From positions 3,387,501-3,451,500 of the forward strand of contig NZ_CP115464.1 in the NCBI RefSeq assembly GCF_027912515.1: 64,000 nt of DNA, written 5' to 3'. The DNA comes from Brevundimonas sp. NIBR10. Lineage in GTDB: Bacteria; Pseudomonadota; Alphaproteobacteria; Caulobacterales; Caulobacteraceae. The notes under the pieces are model-generated. The model saw only the letters and a list, made by a program, of their open reading frames with translations, did no database searches and had not been told where the DNA came from. Shown here one piece after another: positions 53,917 to 64,000 of the stretch (the stretch's first letter is position 1; every line of letters starts with the position of its first letter). A program made the translations under genes and the position numbers.

Positions 53917-55248
53917 TCAGCCGATCCGCCGCGCCACCCGCACGAACCGCCCGGTCAGCAGCACCGACGACACCAGGCTGGCGATGATCACCGCCCAGAC
54001 CAGGCCGTCCACGCCCAGGCTATGCCCCAGCACCCAGCCCAGCGGCATCATCACCAGGGTATAGGCCCCGAAATGCATGATGGTGGGCCACCAGACGTCT
54101 CCCGCCGCCCGGTTGGCCGAGGCCGAGACCACCTGGATCCCGTCCGCCACGAAGAACAGCGTCGCCAGCACCAGGGCCGGGGTCACCACCGCCAGCAGCA
54201 GCGGATCACGATTATAGGCGCTGGCCACCCACGGAGCCGTGCCCCACAACCCCAGCGCGACCAGCACGGTCAGCAGGCTGACGACCCCCAGCCCCACCAG
54301 CCCGGCCCGCAGCACGCCCGGCCCGTCCCCTGCGCCGTAAGCCCGCCCGACCAGCACCGCCGTCGCCGCCGACATCCCCATCGGCACCATGAAGACGATC
54401 GCCGACACATTCAGCACGATGGCCCAGGCCGAGGTCTCGATCGCTCCCAGCTGGCCCGCGATGAAGGTCATGGCCGCGAACGCCCCGACCTCGATGAAAT
54501 AGCTGGACCCGGCCCCGTATCCGACCTTCCTCTGCTCGCGCTCGGCGGTGATGTCCCGGACCGGCTTGACGAACACCCCCAGCGCCCGCGCCTCGGGCAG
54601 GCGCACGATATAGACCACCAGGAACACCGCCAGCGAGGTCCGCGCCGCAAACGTCGCCCAGGCCGAGGCCGCCGCCCCGTCGATTCCCAGCCCCAAAATA
54701 TCGGGCACCAGCAACAGGTTGAGCGCCAGATTGACCCCGTTGGCGATCCACATCGCCCACATCCCCGGCTTGGGCTTGTGCAAGGCCTCCAGGAAGAACT
54801 GCGCCGCTACGCTGACCAGATAGCCGGGCATAGACAGGGCAAAGATGCGCAGGGCGGGCGACGAGCCCTCGGCGAGACCGTCCGCCAGCCCTGCGTGCCT
54901 CAGCCCCAGCGGCCCCAGCAGCCACAGCACGATCATGGCCCCCACGCCGAGTTGCAGCGAATAGACCAGCCCACGCCTCAGCACCGCCCCGACCTCGGCC
55001 CGACGACCCTCGCCGAGCATCCGGGCGGTCATCACCTGGACCCCCATCATCAGCCCGACCGCGGTGGTCACGACGATGCTCATCGGGGCCAGAGCGAGGG
55101 ACGAATAGGCCAGCTCCTCGCTGGACCAGTTGCCGACCACGATCACGTCGGTCAGCCCCATGGTCATGATCCCCAGCCGCGCCAGGATCACCGGCCACGC
55201 CAGATGCAGCAGGTCTTTCGTCGCGGATCGGGTAGCGGGGCTCAACAT
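53917..55248 (-). CDS. MATE-family efflux transporter
   Basis: This 443-residue protein from the ATG at 55248 has the twelve-helix MATE pattern: LLHLAWPVILARLGIMTMGL, DVIVVGNWSSEELAYSSLAL, MMGVQVMTARMLGEGRRAEV and the second repeat KVGYGAGSSYFIEVGAFAAM, MGMSAATAVLVGRAYGAGD. It exports drugs or other cations in exchange for Na+ or H+. The reading frame continues far upstream to 55773 but that part overlaps the TIGR02466 gene on the other strand and a repeat, so it is rejected. The promoter must lie near the paired element upstream. Confidence 0.93.
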   Translation of the reverse strand: MLSPATRSATKDLLHLAWPVILARLGIMTMGLTDVIVVGNWSSEELAYSSLALAPMSIVVTTAVGLMMGVQVMTARMLGEGRRAEVGAVLRRGLVYSLQLGVGAMIVLWLLGPLGLRHAGLADGLAEGSSPALRIFALSMPGYLVSVAAQFFLEALHKPKPGMWAMWIANGVNLALNLLLVPDILGLGIDGAAASAWATFAARTSLAVFLVVYIVRLPEARALGVFVKPVRDITAEREQRKVGYGAGSSYFIEVGAFAAMTFIAGQLGAIETSAWAIVLNVSAIVFMVPMGMSAATAVLVGRAYGAGDGPGVLRAGLVGLGVVSLLTVLVALGLWGTAPWVASAYNRDPLLLAVVTPALVLATLFFVADGIQVVSASANRAAGDVWWPTIMHFGAYTLVMMPLGWVLGHSLGVDGLVWAVIIASLVSSVLLTGRFVRVARRIG

Positions 55249-55286
55249 GGGACGCGGCACGGACCACGGGCGAGGCTGCGGGTCAA

Positions 55287-55424
55287 CCTTCTCCCTCCCC
55301 CTTGTGGGGAGGGACGGCGAAGCGAAGCGAAGCCAGGGTGGGGTCCGAAAGGAACGATTGCCCTTCACACTGCCCCACCCGATCGCTTCGCGATCTGCCC
55401 TCCCCATGAAGGGGAGGGAGAGGT
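55287..55424. repeat. Paired palindromic element, copy 6, between the MATE and TIGR02466 genes
   Basis: The left arm has ccttctccctcccccttgtg (55287) and a gcgaagcgaagcg run; the right arm has tgccccacccgatcgcttcg and ends with ccatgaaggggagggagagg. The core words ttcacac and gccccaccc match copy 5. It occupies the whole shared promoter region between two divergent genes. Confidence 0.85.
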
Positions 55425-55434
55425 ATGACGCACC

Positions 55435-56046
55435 ATGTCCCTGCGCCCCCTCTTCGTCACCCAGGTCTATGAGGCCACCCTGTCCGCCACGCCGGGCTTC
55501 GAGGGCTTCAACGCCGCCTTGGCCGACGCCGTGCGGATGCTGGCGGTCGAGGATCACGCCGGGCGCGCCTGGTGCCGGGCCCACGGCTATCGCGGCTATA
55601 CCTCCTACGGATCGCTCAACGACCTGCCGACCCGGATGCCCGAGTTCGCCGAGCTCAAGCGCCACCTCGACCGCCACGCCCTCGCCTATGCCAGGGCCCT
55701 GAACTTCGACCTCGCCCGCAAACCCCGGCTGGACAATCTGTGGGTCAACGTCCTCAAGCCCGGCGGCAGCCACTCAGGACACATCCACCCCCACGCCTTC
55801 CTGTCCGGCACCGTCTATGTCGAGGTTCCCGACGGCGCCTCGGCGCTCAAACTGGAGGACCCCCGCTTGCCCATGATGATGGCCCGCCCGGCCGTCGCCG
55901 CCGACGCGTCCGAGGCCGAGAAACCCTTCGTCTATCTGACCCCCCGCCCCGGAACGGTCCTGATGTGGGAGAGCTGGCTACGCCATGAGGTTCCCATGAA
56001 CGCCGCCAAGTCCGATCGCATCTCGATCAGCTTCAACTACGCCTGA
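55435..56046 (+). CDS. TIGR02466-family putative 2-oxoglutarate/Fe(II) oxygenase
   Basis: The 203-residue protein matches the TIGR02466 family: opening [14 protein letters not shown], then [31 protein letters not shown] and [14 protein letters not shown] with RISISFNYA at the end. HIHPHA and the later WLRHEVP provide the likely iron-binding His residues, with the Arg of RISISF for 2-oxoglutarate. The substrate is unknown. The start ATG is close to the paired element. It may be cotranscribed with ettA, 116 bases downstream. Confidence 0.88.
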   Translation: MSLRPLFVTQVYEATLSATPGFEGFNAALADAVRMLAVEDHAGRAWCRAHGYRGYTSYGSLNDLPTRMPEFAELKRHLDRHALAYARALNFDLARKPRLDNLWVNVLKPGGSHSGHIHPHAFLSGTVYVEVPDGASALKLEDPRLPMMMARPAVAADASEAEKPFVYLTPRPGTVLMWESWLRHEVPMNAAKSDRISISFNYA

Positions 56047-56162
56047 GGCCTCCGCCCTCATTCCGCCCTGTGCATCCGCTAGGTCATTTGCCACCGCGCG
56101 CGGCGGTCGCTACACCCCGCGCCTATCTCCCATTCGATCGAACGACAGGGCTCACGCACCCC

Positions 56163-57830
<1,668 letters not shown>

Positions 57831-57921
57831 TCTGACCTGACCGCGCGCTTTGAGTCTTGTCGCCGGCGAGCTTTTCCTCGACGCTGCGTACAGTGCTTTA
57901 GCGTGTATCAGGTGAACGACC

Positions 57922-60183
57922 GTGCCGACCTATAATGGAACTACCGCGAACGATAATCTTCGCGGTTCGAGCGGCGACGACAACATGGCCGGGAACGGCG
58001 GAGACGATTCGCTCGACGGGTCCGGCGGCAACGACTTCCTGCTGGGCGGCGTCGGAGACGACGTTCTTTTCGGTGGTTCGGGTCTGGATGTTCTGATCGG
58101 CGGTGACGGCGACGATCTGCTGTGGGGCGGAGGGTTCGGCAACACGGGTATCGCCGTGCCGGACCAGACCCGTGACGATCTCGACGGCGGGGCTGGCAAT
58201 GACAGTATCCTGATCGGCAACCTCGACACCGCGCTCGGCGGTGCCGGCGACGACGTCTTCGAGGCCGAGGAGCAGGGGAACGCTTCCTACCGCGCCACCA
58301 TGGACGGTGGCGCAGACGAAGATGTCGCCAACTTCAGTTTCGTTCGCTATCGGCCCACGATCTATCTGGACCCGGCCGCGACGGCCGCAGATGGCTTTAC
58401 GCTGCGAAGTATCGAGTTGGTGCTGCTCGGCGATTTTGGATCGAGAGTGATCGGCGGCTCGGGCGACGACAGCGTTCTGGGCGGTGCCGGTGTGGACGAG
58501 ATCGACGGAGGATCCGGGGCCGATCTGCTGACCGGCGAGGCCGGGAACGACATCCTGCGTGGCGGCGAAGGCGACGACCTGCTGATCGGCGGAGTCGGAA
58601 GCGACACCCTGGATGGTGGAGGAGGCGCGGACGTCTTCGCCTATTTGGCCACGAACGAGTCCCCGTCGAACGGTTCGACGGGTCCGGACGTGATCCAGAA
58701 CTTCCAGACCGGTCTGGACAAGATCGACCTGACGGCCCTGCTGCCGACAAGCATCACGATCTCGACGGACGGGGCCTACACCCTCGTGTCGGCACAGACG
58801 CCGACTGGTGCCTTCGCAGTACGGGTTCTCGGTGCCGTTCTGCTCGGGGACGTCATCCCGTCGATCTCCGTCCCCGGGGAGCAGTTCAACGGCACTGCCG
58901 GTTCGGACCTCCTGACCGGCACGAACGGAAACGATGTGATCGTGGGCGGCGGTGGTTCGGACACGCTGACGGGCGGAGCGGGTGCCGACACCTTCCGGTA
59001 CCGCGCGGCCTCGGACTCAACGGCGGCGGCACAGGAAACCATCACGGACTTCGTCGGAGGGACGGACCGGATCGACCTGACGGCGCTGAACTCGACGTCG
59101 ATCTCGATCGCACGACTGGCAGGCGGCGGCTCCGTGGTGTTTGCCGAAACCGCGGCCGGGGCGTTTCAGACCTTCGTCGCGGGGGCCAATCTGAACGGCG
59201 GCGACCTCGCCTTCACGGGCGGGTTCGGGGTCTATGTGATCGGCTCGGAGGGCAATGACACCATTGTGGGCACAGCCCTGCCCGATCCCATCGTCGGCAA
59301 CGGCGGGTTTGACAGTATCACCGGTGGGGGTGGAGCTGATGCCTTGGCAGGCGGCGCGGGGCAGGACGTGTTCCGCTATGTGTCCCAAGGCGATTCCAAC
59401 CAGACGACGGGGTTCGACAACCTCTACGACTTCACGTCGGGCGAGGACTGGATCAACATGTCGGCCCTTGGAGCGACGTCGGTCTCGATCCTGAGGAGCG
59501 ATAACGGGTCCAGCTTCCTCTACGCGGAGACGCCCCAGGGCATATTCCTGACCACGGCCGCAGGGCGCGCCATACAGGCGAGCGACCTCCTCTATGGAGA
59601 CGGCCCGATCGGCGGCAGCTTCGGCGTCTATATGGTCGGATCCGGCGTCGCCGACGTCCTGACCGGCACCTTCCAGGCCGATCCGATCTATGGCGGGGCG
59701 GGCGACGACATCATTACCGGCGGCGGCGGTGCCGATGCCCTGTTCGGCGATGCGGGCGCGGACACCTTCGTCTATCGGGCGGCCTCGGATTCCACCCAGG
59801 CCATGACCGACGGCATCTTCGGCTTCGTGTCGGGGACGGACAAGCTGGACCTTCGGGCCGTGCGCACCGGCGCGGCAGACACCTTCGGCATCGCCTATCT
59901 GTCGGGCGGGTCGTTCCTGTTCGTCGATCTGGGTGGCAACGGCACGACCGACATGGTCATCGGCCTGTCCGCGACGACGCTGGTCGCCTCGGACATCCTG
60001 TGGAGCACGGGCGCGATCGGGCAGGAACCGGTGCTCAAGGAAGCCGGCCCACAGACCCTGCCCTTGGGCGAAGGCGCGCGGCTGTTTCCGACAGGCCTGA
60101 TGTCCGATCTGTCGTCGTTCACGCTGGACCTGAACCCCGCCACCGAGCGTGGCCCCCGGGTCGGCGAGGACTGGTATCTGTAG
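57922..60183 (+). CDS. Large RTX (hemolysin-type calcium-binding repeat) protein A
   Basis: This 753-residue protein starts with GTG at 57922. It is built of RTX nonapeptide blocks (GGxGxDxUx), for example GGSGLDVLIGGDGDDLLWGG and GGAGVDEIDGGSGADLLTGE, interleaved with three or four M10-serralysin-C-like units (DTFRYRAASDSTAAAQETIT followed by DFVGGTDRIDLTAL). No N-terminal signal peptide is present, as expected for type I secretion with a C-terminal signal. The last 420 or so residues closely resemble those of protein B at 61.2 kb and both end in DWYL. No type I exporter genes are in the window. No catalytic motif (such as HExxH) is seen, so it may be a structural or adhesive protein. Confidence 0.92.
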   Translation: MPTYNGTTANDNLRGSSGDDNMAGNGGDDSLDGSGGNDFLLGGVGDDVLFGGSGLDVLIGGDGDDLLWGGGFGNTGIAVPDQTRDDLDGGAGNDSILIGNLDTALGGAGDDVFEAEEQGNASYRATMDGGADEDVANFSFVRYRPTIYLDPAATAADGFTLRSIELVLLGDFGSRVIGGSGDDSVLGGAGVDEIDGGSGADLLTGEAGNDILRGGEGDDLLIGGVGSDTLDGGGGADVFAYLATNESPSNGSTGPDVIQNFQTGLDKIDLTALLPTSITISTDGAYTLVSAQTPTGAFAVRVLGAVLLGDVIPSISVPGEQFNGTAGSDLLTGTNGNDVIVGGGGSDTLTGGAGADTFRYRAASDSTAAAQETITDFVGGTDRIDLTALNSTSISIARLAGGGSVVFAETAAGAFQTFVAGANLNGGDLAFTGGFGVYVIGSEGNDTIVGTALPDPIVGNGGFDSITGGGGADALAGGAGQDVFRYVSQGDSNQTTGFDNLYDFTSGEDWINMSALGATSVSILRSDNGSSFLYAETPQGIFLTTAAGRAIQASDLLYGDGPIGGSFGVYMVGSGVADVLTGTFQADPIYGGAGDDIITGGGGADALFGDAGADTFVYRAASDSTQAMTDGIFGFVSGTDKLDLRAVRTGAADTFGIAYLSGGSFLFVDLGGNGTTDMVIGLSATTLVASDILWSTGAIGQEPVLKEAGPQTLPLGEGARLFPTGLMSDLSSFTLDLNPATERGPRVGEDWYL

Positions 60184-60313
60184 CGGTCCCACCGGATCAG
60201 GTTCCAGACGTTCGAGCAGTAACGGCAGCTTTCGTCACATCCCGGCGGGTGCGACCGATATTGTCGTGACCGGGGGCGATACGGCGGTGACGACCTGACC
60301 GCCGGAGCTGCAG

Positions 60314-60986
60314 ATGGATGCCCGCCGCCGCCCACCGACCCAGACCTATGGCAAGGTCAGCGACCAGACCTGGGACCTGGCCCGCGCCGCCTATGTCGGC
60401 GGCCTGTCCGCACGGGTGGCGTGCGAACGGTTCGGCGTGGGCGAGGCCAATCTGCGGAAGAAGGCCCGGCTGGAAGGCTGGACCAAGCGAGACTGGGCCG
60501 ATGCGCGCGGCGTCATCGACAACGGCCAACCCGCGCCCGGCGCGCACGGAGCGCCCTCCACCCCGACCGCCGCACCCGGCCCGGCCTCGGAGGAAGATCT
60601 GATGACCACCGTGCTGCGCCGCGCGCGAGAGGCGCTGACGGCCGGGCGGGGGTCGGAGGCGACGGCCCTGCTCAAGGCCGCGCGGGAGTATGTGCTGCTG
60701 CATCAGGACGTCGACCGGGCGCGAGAGGCCCTGATCGATGTCGTGCCCAAGGACCACACCCTGTCGCCCGGCAACCTCGCCTTCCTGGCCGACACCGTGG
60801 TGCTGAACCACCTCGGCCCGCTGGGCCCCCGCCACCCCCGGAGAGGACGCCAGACGCCTGCGCGCCTTCTGGGAACGGCTGCCCCAGTCGGAACGGGAGG
60901 GTGACCTGGCCCCGCTCCAGCCCGAGATCGACCGCCTGACCGGGCATATGGCACCCCGGAAGCCGTATCAGGGGCGGTGGGACTGA
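60314..60986 (+). pseudogene. Frameshifted small gene between the two RTX genes (terminase-small-subunit-like/HTH protein)
   Basis: The frame from ATG 60314 reads well through LTAGRGSEATALLKAAREYV and LSPGNLAFLADTVVLNHLGP, but then turns into a low-complexity RHPRRGRQTPARLLG run and stops at 60904. Shifting by one base at the C-run 60826-60830 restores a plausible ending (EDARRLRAFWERLPQSERE, then LQPEIDRLTGHMAPRKPYQG) that stops at 60986. So the gene has a one-base insertion, or the sequence has an error. The N-terminal region (WDLARAAYVGGLSARVACER, then FGVGEANLRKKARLEGW) resembles the HTH start of phage terminase small subunits, weakly. It would be about 223 residues if intact. Confidence 0.7.
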
Positions 60987-61197
60987 GACTTGCTCTAGGA
61001 TGACCACCGCACCGCCAGATCGTATTCCCTCATACGACTATGGTCGCTGCCTTGTCCTGCGGGCTAACGCTACAACGCCGCCCCGATTATGCGCTAGGGA
61101 AACACTCAAGGTTGCGCCAATTCTGTTTGGTCGACTATTGAAAACGTTATGCTAGCGCTTTCTTGCGATATCTCCCCAGCGCGTCAGATACCGGAGT
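60987..61197. other. Lower-GC promoter region of RTX gene B
   Basis: This 210-base stretch between the frameshifted gene and RTX gene B is less GC-rich than its surroundings. A ttggtc (61127-61132) and tatgct (61148-61153) pair resembles a sigma-70 promoter but has a short 15-base spacer, so the call is weak. No other structure is clear. Confidence 0.35.
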
Positions 61198-61203
61198 ATG
61201 AGA

Positions 61204-63519
61204 ATGGTCGATCGGACCACGACGATTGCGGTTCGCGAAACGTCAGTTTTCGATGAGCGCACGAATATCGTTTACTCATTGGGCGCTAGTCAGATCACGC
61301 GCTGGGATGCCATCACGGGCCGGTTTTTGGCTCCGATCATCCTCCCGGGTTCGTTGTCCAGCTTGGCCCTTTCCCCCGACGGCCGGTATCTCGTCGTCGG
61401 CGACAGCGCGACCATCACGACGGCCGGCCAGACCCAGGGAGTCCTGCACCGGATTGACCTGCAGACTTCGGCGGTGACCGACATCGTTTATTCGACAGCT
61501 TTCTACGAAGGCGGTGTCACCGACGTGGTTGTGGCCGCGAACGGCACCGCATTGTTCACCACCCAGTTCCTTGGGTCTGGCTGGACGCCGCTGCGCACCT
61601 TTCCCGTATCTGGCGCTGCTCCTGCTCCGGCGATCCTCGTCAACTCCGTCAGGGGCGGAAGCACCCTCACCGCCTCTCCTGACGGCCGGTATGTCCTGAT
61701 CTTGGAGGCAAACAGCTCCAACGCCCCCTTTTCGCTTTACGACTCGACCATGGGAAGGGTCATCGCTAGCAGCGATCTTTATACGATTGGCCTTTCTGGC
61801 TTCAATAATGACAATGGAAGCGTCACAAATAGTGGCCTGATCAGTATAGTCACTTATAATAGCTTCGTTATATACAATAACAATTTTGTCGTTGTAAAAG
61901 ATTTCACCCCCCAACAGTCTTCCGGAACATACTCGGATGCTGAGTTCAGTCTAGACGGACGACAACTTTACGCCTGGAACACAAACACGGATCGGGTGGA
62001 AATCTACGACACCACTAACTGGACGAAAATTGGCGAGCTTGATCCTGGCGTTCTCATCAACACTCAGGGCAACGGCTCAGCGTTCGGACGGATGCAAGTC
62101 GTCGACGATGGTCGCCTTCTGCTCATGACTACTACGGGTGGCGTGCGTGTGTTGGATCTCAATGCGCGCCTGATGACCAGCATCACAGGTACTGCTGGCA
62201 GCGACACATTGACGGGCTCCGTCGGCGGCGACTCACTCTTCGGCTTGGGTGGCAACGACAATCTGGTTGGTGGAGAAGGCGACGACATTCTAGTTGGCGC
62301 TGCCGGTGCCGATGCGATGACCGGTGGATCGGGGTCCGACACCTTCCGCTATCTGGCGACGTCGGATTCCACGGCGGCGGTTCAGGACACGATCACCGAC
62401 TTCGTCACCGGGACGGACCGGATCGATCTGACGGCGCTGAATCCGACGAGCGTCAGCGTGGGCCGGCTGGCCGGCGGCGTGTCGGTGGTCTTCGCTGAGA
62501 CGCCGGGCGGGGCCTTCCAAGCCTATGTCAACGGCGCGGTGAACTCGAACGACTTCATCTTCAACGGAGCCATCGGCGCCTTCATCATCGGCTCGGCCGA
62601 TGCCGACACCATCGTCGGCTCGTCGCGGCCCGATCCCCTGCTGGGCAATGACGGGGCCGACACCATCACCGGCGGTGGTGGCGCGGACGCCATCGCGGGC
62701 GGGGCGGGGCGTGACGTGTTCCGCTACGAGTCGCGAGGCGATTCCAATCAGACGACCGGCTTCGACAATCTGTACGACTTCGTGACGGGCGAGGACCGGA
62801 TCGACCTGCAACTGATCGGCGCAACCTCGATCTCGGTCCTGAGGACCGACAACGGCTCCAGCTTCGTCTATGCCGAGACGGCGGCCGGCAGTTTCCTGAC
62901 CACGGCGGCCGGACAGGCGATCAACGGCACCGACTTCATCTATTCTGGCGGGTTCGGCATCTACATGGTCGGGTCGGGGGTCGCCGACATCCTCATCGGG
63001 ACCGGCCTGGCTGATCCGATCGCAGGCGGTGCGGGCAATGACACCATCACCGGCGGCGGCGGGGCGGACGCGATGTTCGGCGACGCGGGGGCGGACACCT
63101 TCGTCTATGTGGCGGCTTCGGATTCGACGGCGGCGGCGACGGACGGCATCTTCGGCTTCGTGTCCGGCCAGGATCGCCTGGATCTGAGGGCGGTAAGAAC
63201 CGGCGCGTCGGACACCTTCGGCATCGCCTATCTGCAGGGCGGGTCGTTCTTGTTCGTGGACCTCGGTGGCAACGGTTCGACCGACATGGTTATCGGCCTG
63301 GCCGGGACGACGCTGGTCGCTTCCGACATCCTGTGGGCGACCGGGGCGATCGGCGAGGAACCGGCGGTCAAGGATGCCGGGCCCCAGATCCTGCCGGGCG
63401 TGGACGAGATCGACCTGTTCGACACCGACATGGCCTTCGACCTGTCGCCGCACACCGGCCGCTACCTGCTGGACCTGGAGGGCGCACGCGGGTTCCACGG
63501 GCAAGACTGGTATCTGTAG
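61204..63519 (+). CDS. Large RTX protein B with an N-terminal beta-propeller-like domain
   Basis: I choose ATG 61204 because ggag lies about eight bases upstream; an ATG two codons earlier (61198) has it too close. The 771-residue protein has an N-terminal half (to about residue 325) of WD/YVTN-like repeats: SSLALSPDGRYLVVGD, LTASPDGRYVLILE, AEFSLDGRQLYAWN and DDGRLLLMTTTGGVRVLD, consistent with a seven-bladed propeller. The second half is RTX/M10-C-like and closely matches protein A, including DSNQTTGFDNLYDF and the final DWYL. An A+T-rich patch lies at about 61770-61930 inside the propeller. No signal peptide is seen, suggesting type I export. Confidence 0.92.
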   Translation: MVDRTTTIAVRETSVFDERTNIVYSLGASQITRWDAITGRFLAPIILPGSLSSLALSPDGRYLVVGDSATITTAGQTQGVLHRIDLQTSAVTDIVYSTAFYEGGVTDVVVAANGTALFTTQFLGSGWTPLRTFPVSGAAPAPAILVNSVRGGSTLTASPDGRYVLILEANSSNAPFSLYDSTMGRVIASSDLYTIGLSGFNNDNGSVTNSGLISIVTYNSFVIYNNNFVVVKDFTPQQSSGTYSDAEFSLDGRQLYAWNTNTDRVEIYDTTNWTKIGELDPGVLINTQGNGSAFGRMQVVDDGRLLLMTTTGGVRVLDLNARLMTSITGTAGSDTLTGSVGGDSLFGLGGNDNLVGGEGDDILVGAAGADAMTGGSGSDTFRYLATSDSTAAVQDTITDFVTGTDRIDLTALNPTSVSVGRLAGGVSVVFAETPGGAFQAYVNGAVNSNDFIFNGAIGAFIIGSADADTIVGSSRPDPLLGNDGADTITGGGGADAIAGGAGRDVFRYESRGDSNQTTGFDNLYDFVTGEDRIDLQLIGATSISVLRTDNGSSFVYAETAAGSFLTTAAGQAINGTDFIYSGGFGIYMVGSGVADILIGTGLADPIAGGAGNDTITGGGGADAMFGDAGADTFVYVAASDSTAAATDGIFGFVSGQDRLDLRAVRTGASDTFGIAYLQGGSFLFVDLGGNGSTDMVIGLAGTTLVASDILWATGAIGEEPAVKDAGPQILPGVDEIDLFDTDMAFDLSPHTGRYLLDLEGARGFHGQDWYL

Positions 63520-63568
63520 ATATCCGGACAGCGTTCACAGACGGCGGCGGCGGACCTAGTATCACCGC

Positions 63569-64000
63569 ATGACCCAACGCCCCGCCGTCCTGATCATGCA
63601 GTGTCACCTGGGGCAGCTGACGCCGTTTCTGGAGAGCGCGTACGACGTCTATCGGTTCTGGGAGGGGCCGCTGGCGCAGGCTGAGCCTCTGATCCAGGCG
63701 GTGATCGTGGCGGGCGAGTTCGAGCTGGACAAGGGGTTGATCGAGCGGTTGCCGGGCTTGCGGCTGCTCGCCTGTTTCACCTCGGGCTATGACCGGATCG
63801 ACGTCGAATGGTGTCGGGCGCGGGGGTTGGCGGTCAGCCATGCGCCGGGGGTCAATCACGAGGATGTCGCCGACCACGCCATCGGCCTGATCCTCGCCGC
63901 GCGGCGCGAGATCGTGCGCGGCGACCGGGAGCTGAGGGCCGGGCTGTGGACGGTGGAGTCAAAGCTGATGACGCCGTCGCTGGGCGGGCAGCGGGTCGGG
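63569..64000 (+). CDS. D-isomer-specific 2-hydroxyacid dehydrogenase, 5' part (runs off window)
   Basis: From the ATG at 63569 an open frame continues to the window edge (144 codons). It opens TQRPAVLIMQCHLGQLTPFL and shows the substrate domain features: LLACFTSGYDRIDVEWCRAR, AVSHAPGVNHEDVADHAIGL and LILAARREIVRGDREL. These match the D-2-hydroxyacid dehydrogenase family (glyoxylate/hydroxypyruvate reductase branch) up to the start of the NAD-binding region. The NAD-binding GxGxxG motif and the rest are beyond the window. About 50 bases separate it from RTX gene B. Confidence 0.9.
   Translation, partial: MTQRPAVLIMQCHLGQLTPFLESAYDVYRFWEGPLAQAEPLIQAVIVAGEFELDKGLIERLPGLRLLACFTSGYDRIDVEWCRARGLAVSHAPGVNHEDVADHAIGLILAARREIVRGDRELRAGLWTVESKLMTPSLGGQRVG

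Noticed and set aside
55249..55773. 175-residue N-terminal extension of the MATE protein
   Set aside because: The extension runs antisense through the TIGR02466 gene and through the paired repeat; the ATG at 55248 gives a normal MATE length.
60314..60904. Phage terminase gene indicating a prophage
   Set aside because: Only the N-terminal HTH is loosely terminase-small-subunit-like; no portal, capsid, tail or integrase genes are near.

Overview
The window is a high-GC chromosomal segment from an alphaproteobacterium, most likely a member of the Caulobacteraceae close to Brevundimonas or Caulobacter. The grounds are the strong G/C preference at third codon positions, the gene content (isovaleryl-CoA/methylcrotonyl-CoA genes, CobS-type cobaltochelatase subunit, Pr6Pr, DUF4170 and TIGR02466-like families) and gene orders typical of alphaproteobacteria (bolA|dnaJ-like...cobS; pmbA-cysQ-DUF4170...waaA-lpxK; tRNA-Gly-tuf). 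This placement is an inference from recognised families; no search was run. The segment is mostly core chromosome, with no complete insertion sequence, no CRISPR array and no convincing prophage.

Layout. 1-10 kb: 3' end of an MltB-type lytic transglycosylase, a small membrane protein, an SPFH protein, cysS (-), folE, a lone exbD with a clear terminator, a slipin, a YjbR-like protein, an aldo/keto reductase, an XRE regulator, a Pr6Pr membrane protein and a UbiD decarboxylase. 10-14 kb: small secreted and membrane proteins, an M14 carboxypeptidase, a MAPEG protein, and a low-GC gene for a SMI1/KNR4(SUKH)-like protein with an unexpected Tat/lipoprotein leader. 15-23.5 kb: an envelope block, pmbA-cysQ-DUF4170, two small membrane proteins, a CX5R phosphatase facing an MsbA-like ABC exporter, then DUF374 acyltransferase-waaA-lpxK (lipid A and Kdo assembly). 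23.6-29.5 kb: tuf behind tRNA-Gly(UCC), an ATP-dependent DNA ligase, an RcnB-like periplasmic protein and a hybrid histidine kinase. 29.5-33 kb: bolA facing a J-domain gene, ohr and cobS, with a foreign-looking gene where cobT would be expected. 33-41.3 kb: a DUF1501/DUF1800 pair, then the leucine-degradation genes ivd-mccB-mccA. 41.4-51 kb: msrB, an S41-like protein, lipB, a FliN-like ORF, tRNA-Leu(GAG), tRNA-Tyr(GUA), rlmB-like, terC-like, a hicAB pair, a lipoprotein and metG. 51-57.8 kb: an L,D-transpeptidase-like protein, an amidohydrolase, a MATE transporter, a TIGR02466 protein and ettA. 57.9-63.5 kb: two large RTX (calcium-binding, type I secreted-type) paralogs flanking a frameshifted gene. 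The window ends inside a D-2-hydroxyacid dehydrogenase.

Two signals stand out. First, at least eight intergenic spacers carry hairpin elements, six of them as inverted pairs (about 2.1, 4.5, 14.3, 38.4, 42.6 and 55.3 kb), plus a different pair at 51.3 kb and single hairpins at 23.6 and 30.6 kb. They look like REP/REPIN-type non-autonomous elements. Second, the two RTX proteins share a C-terminal region of about 420-440 residues and an identical last four residues (DWYL), but have unrelated N-terminal halves (one all RTX, one beta-propeller-like), as if a secretion/calcium module had been attached to different heads. GC statements are by eye, not computed.
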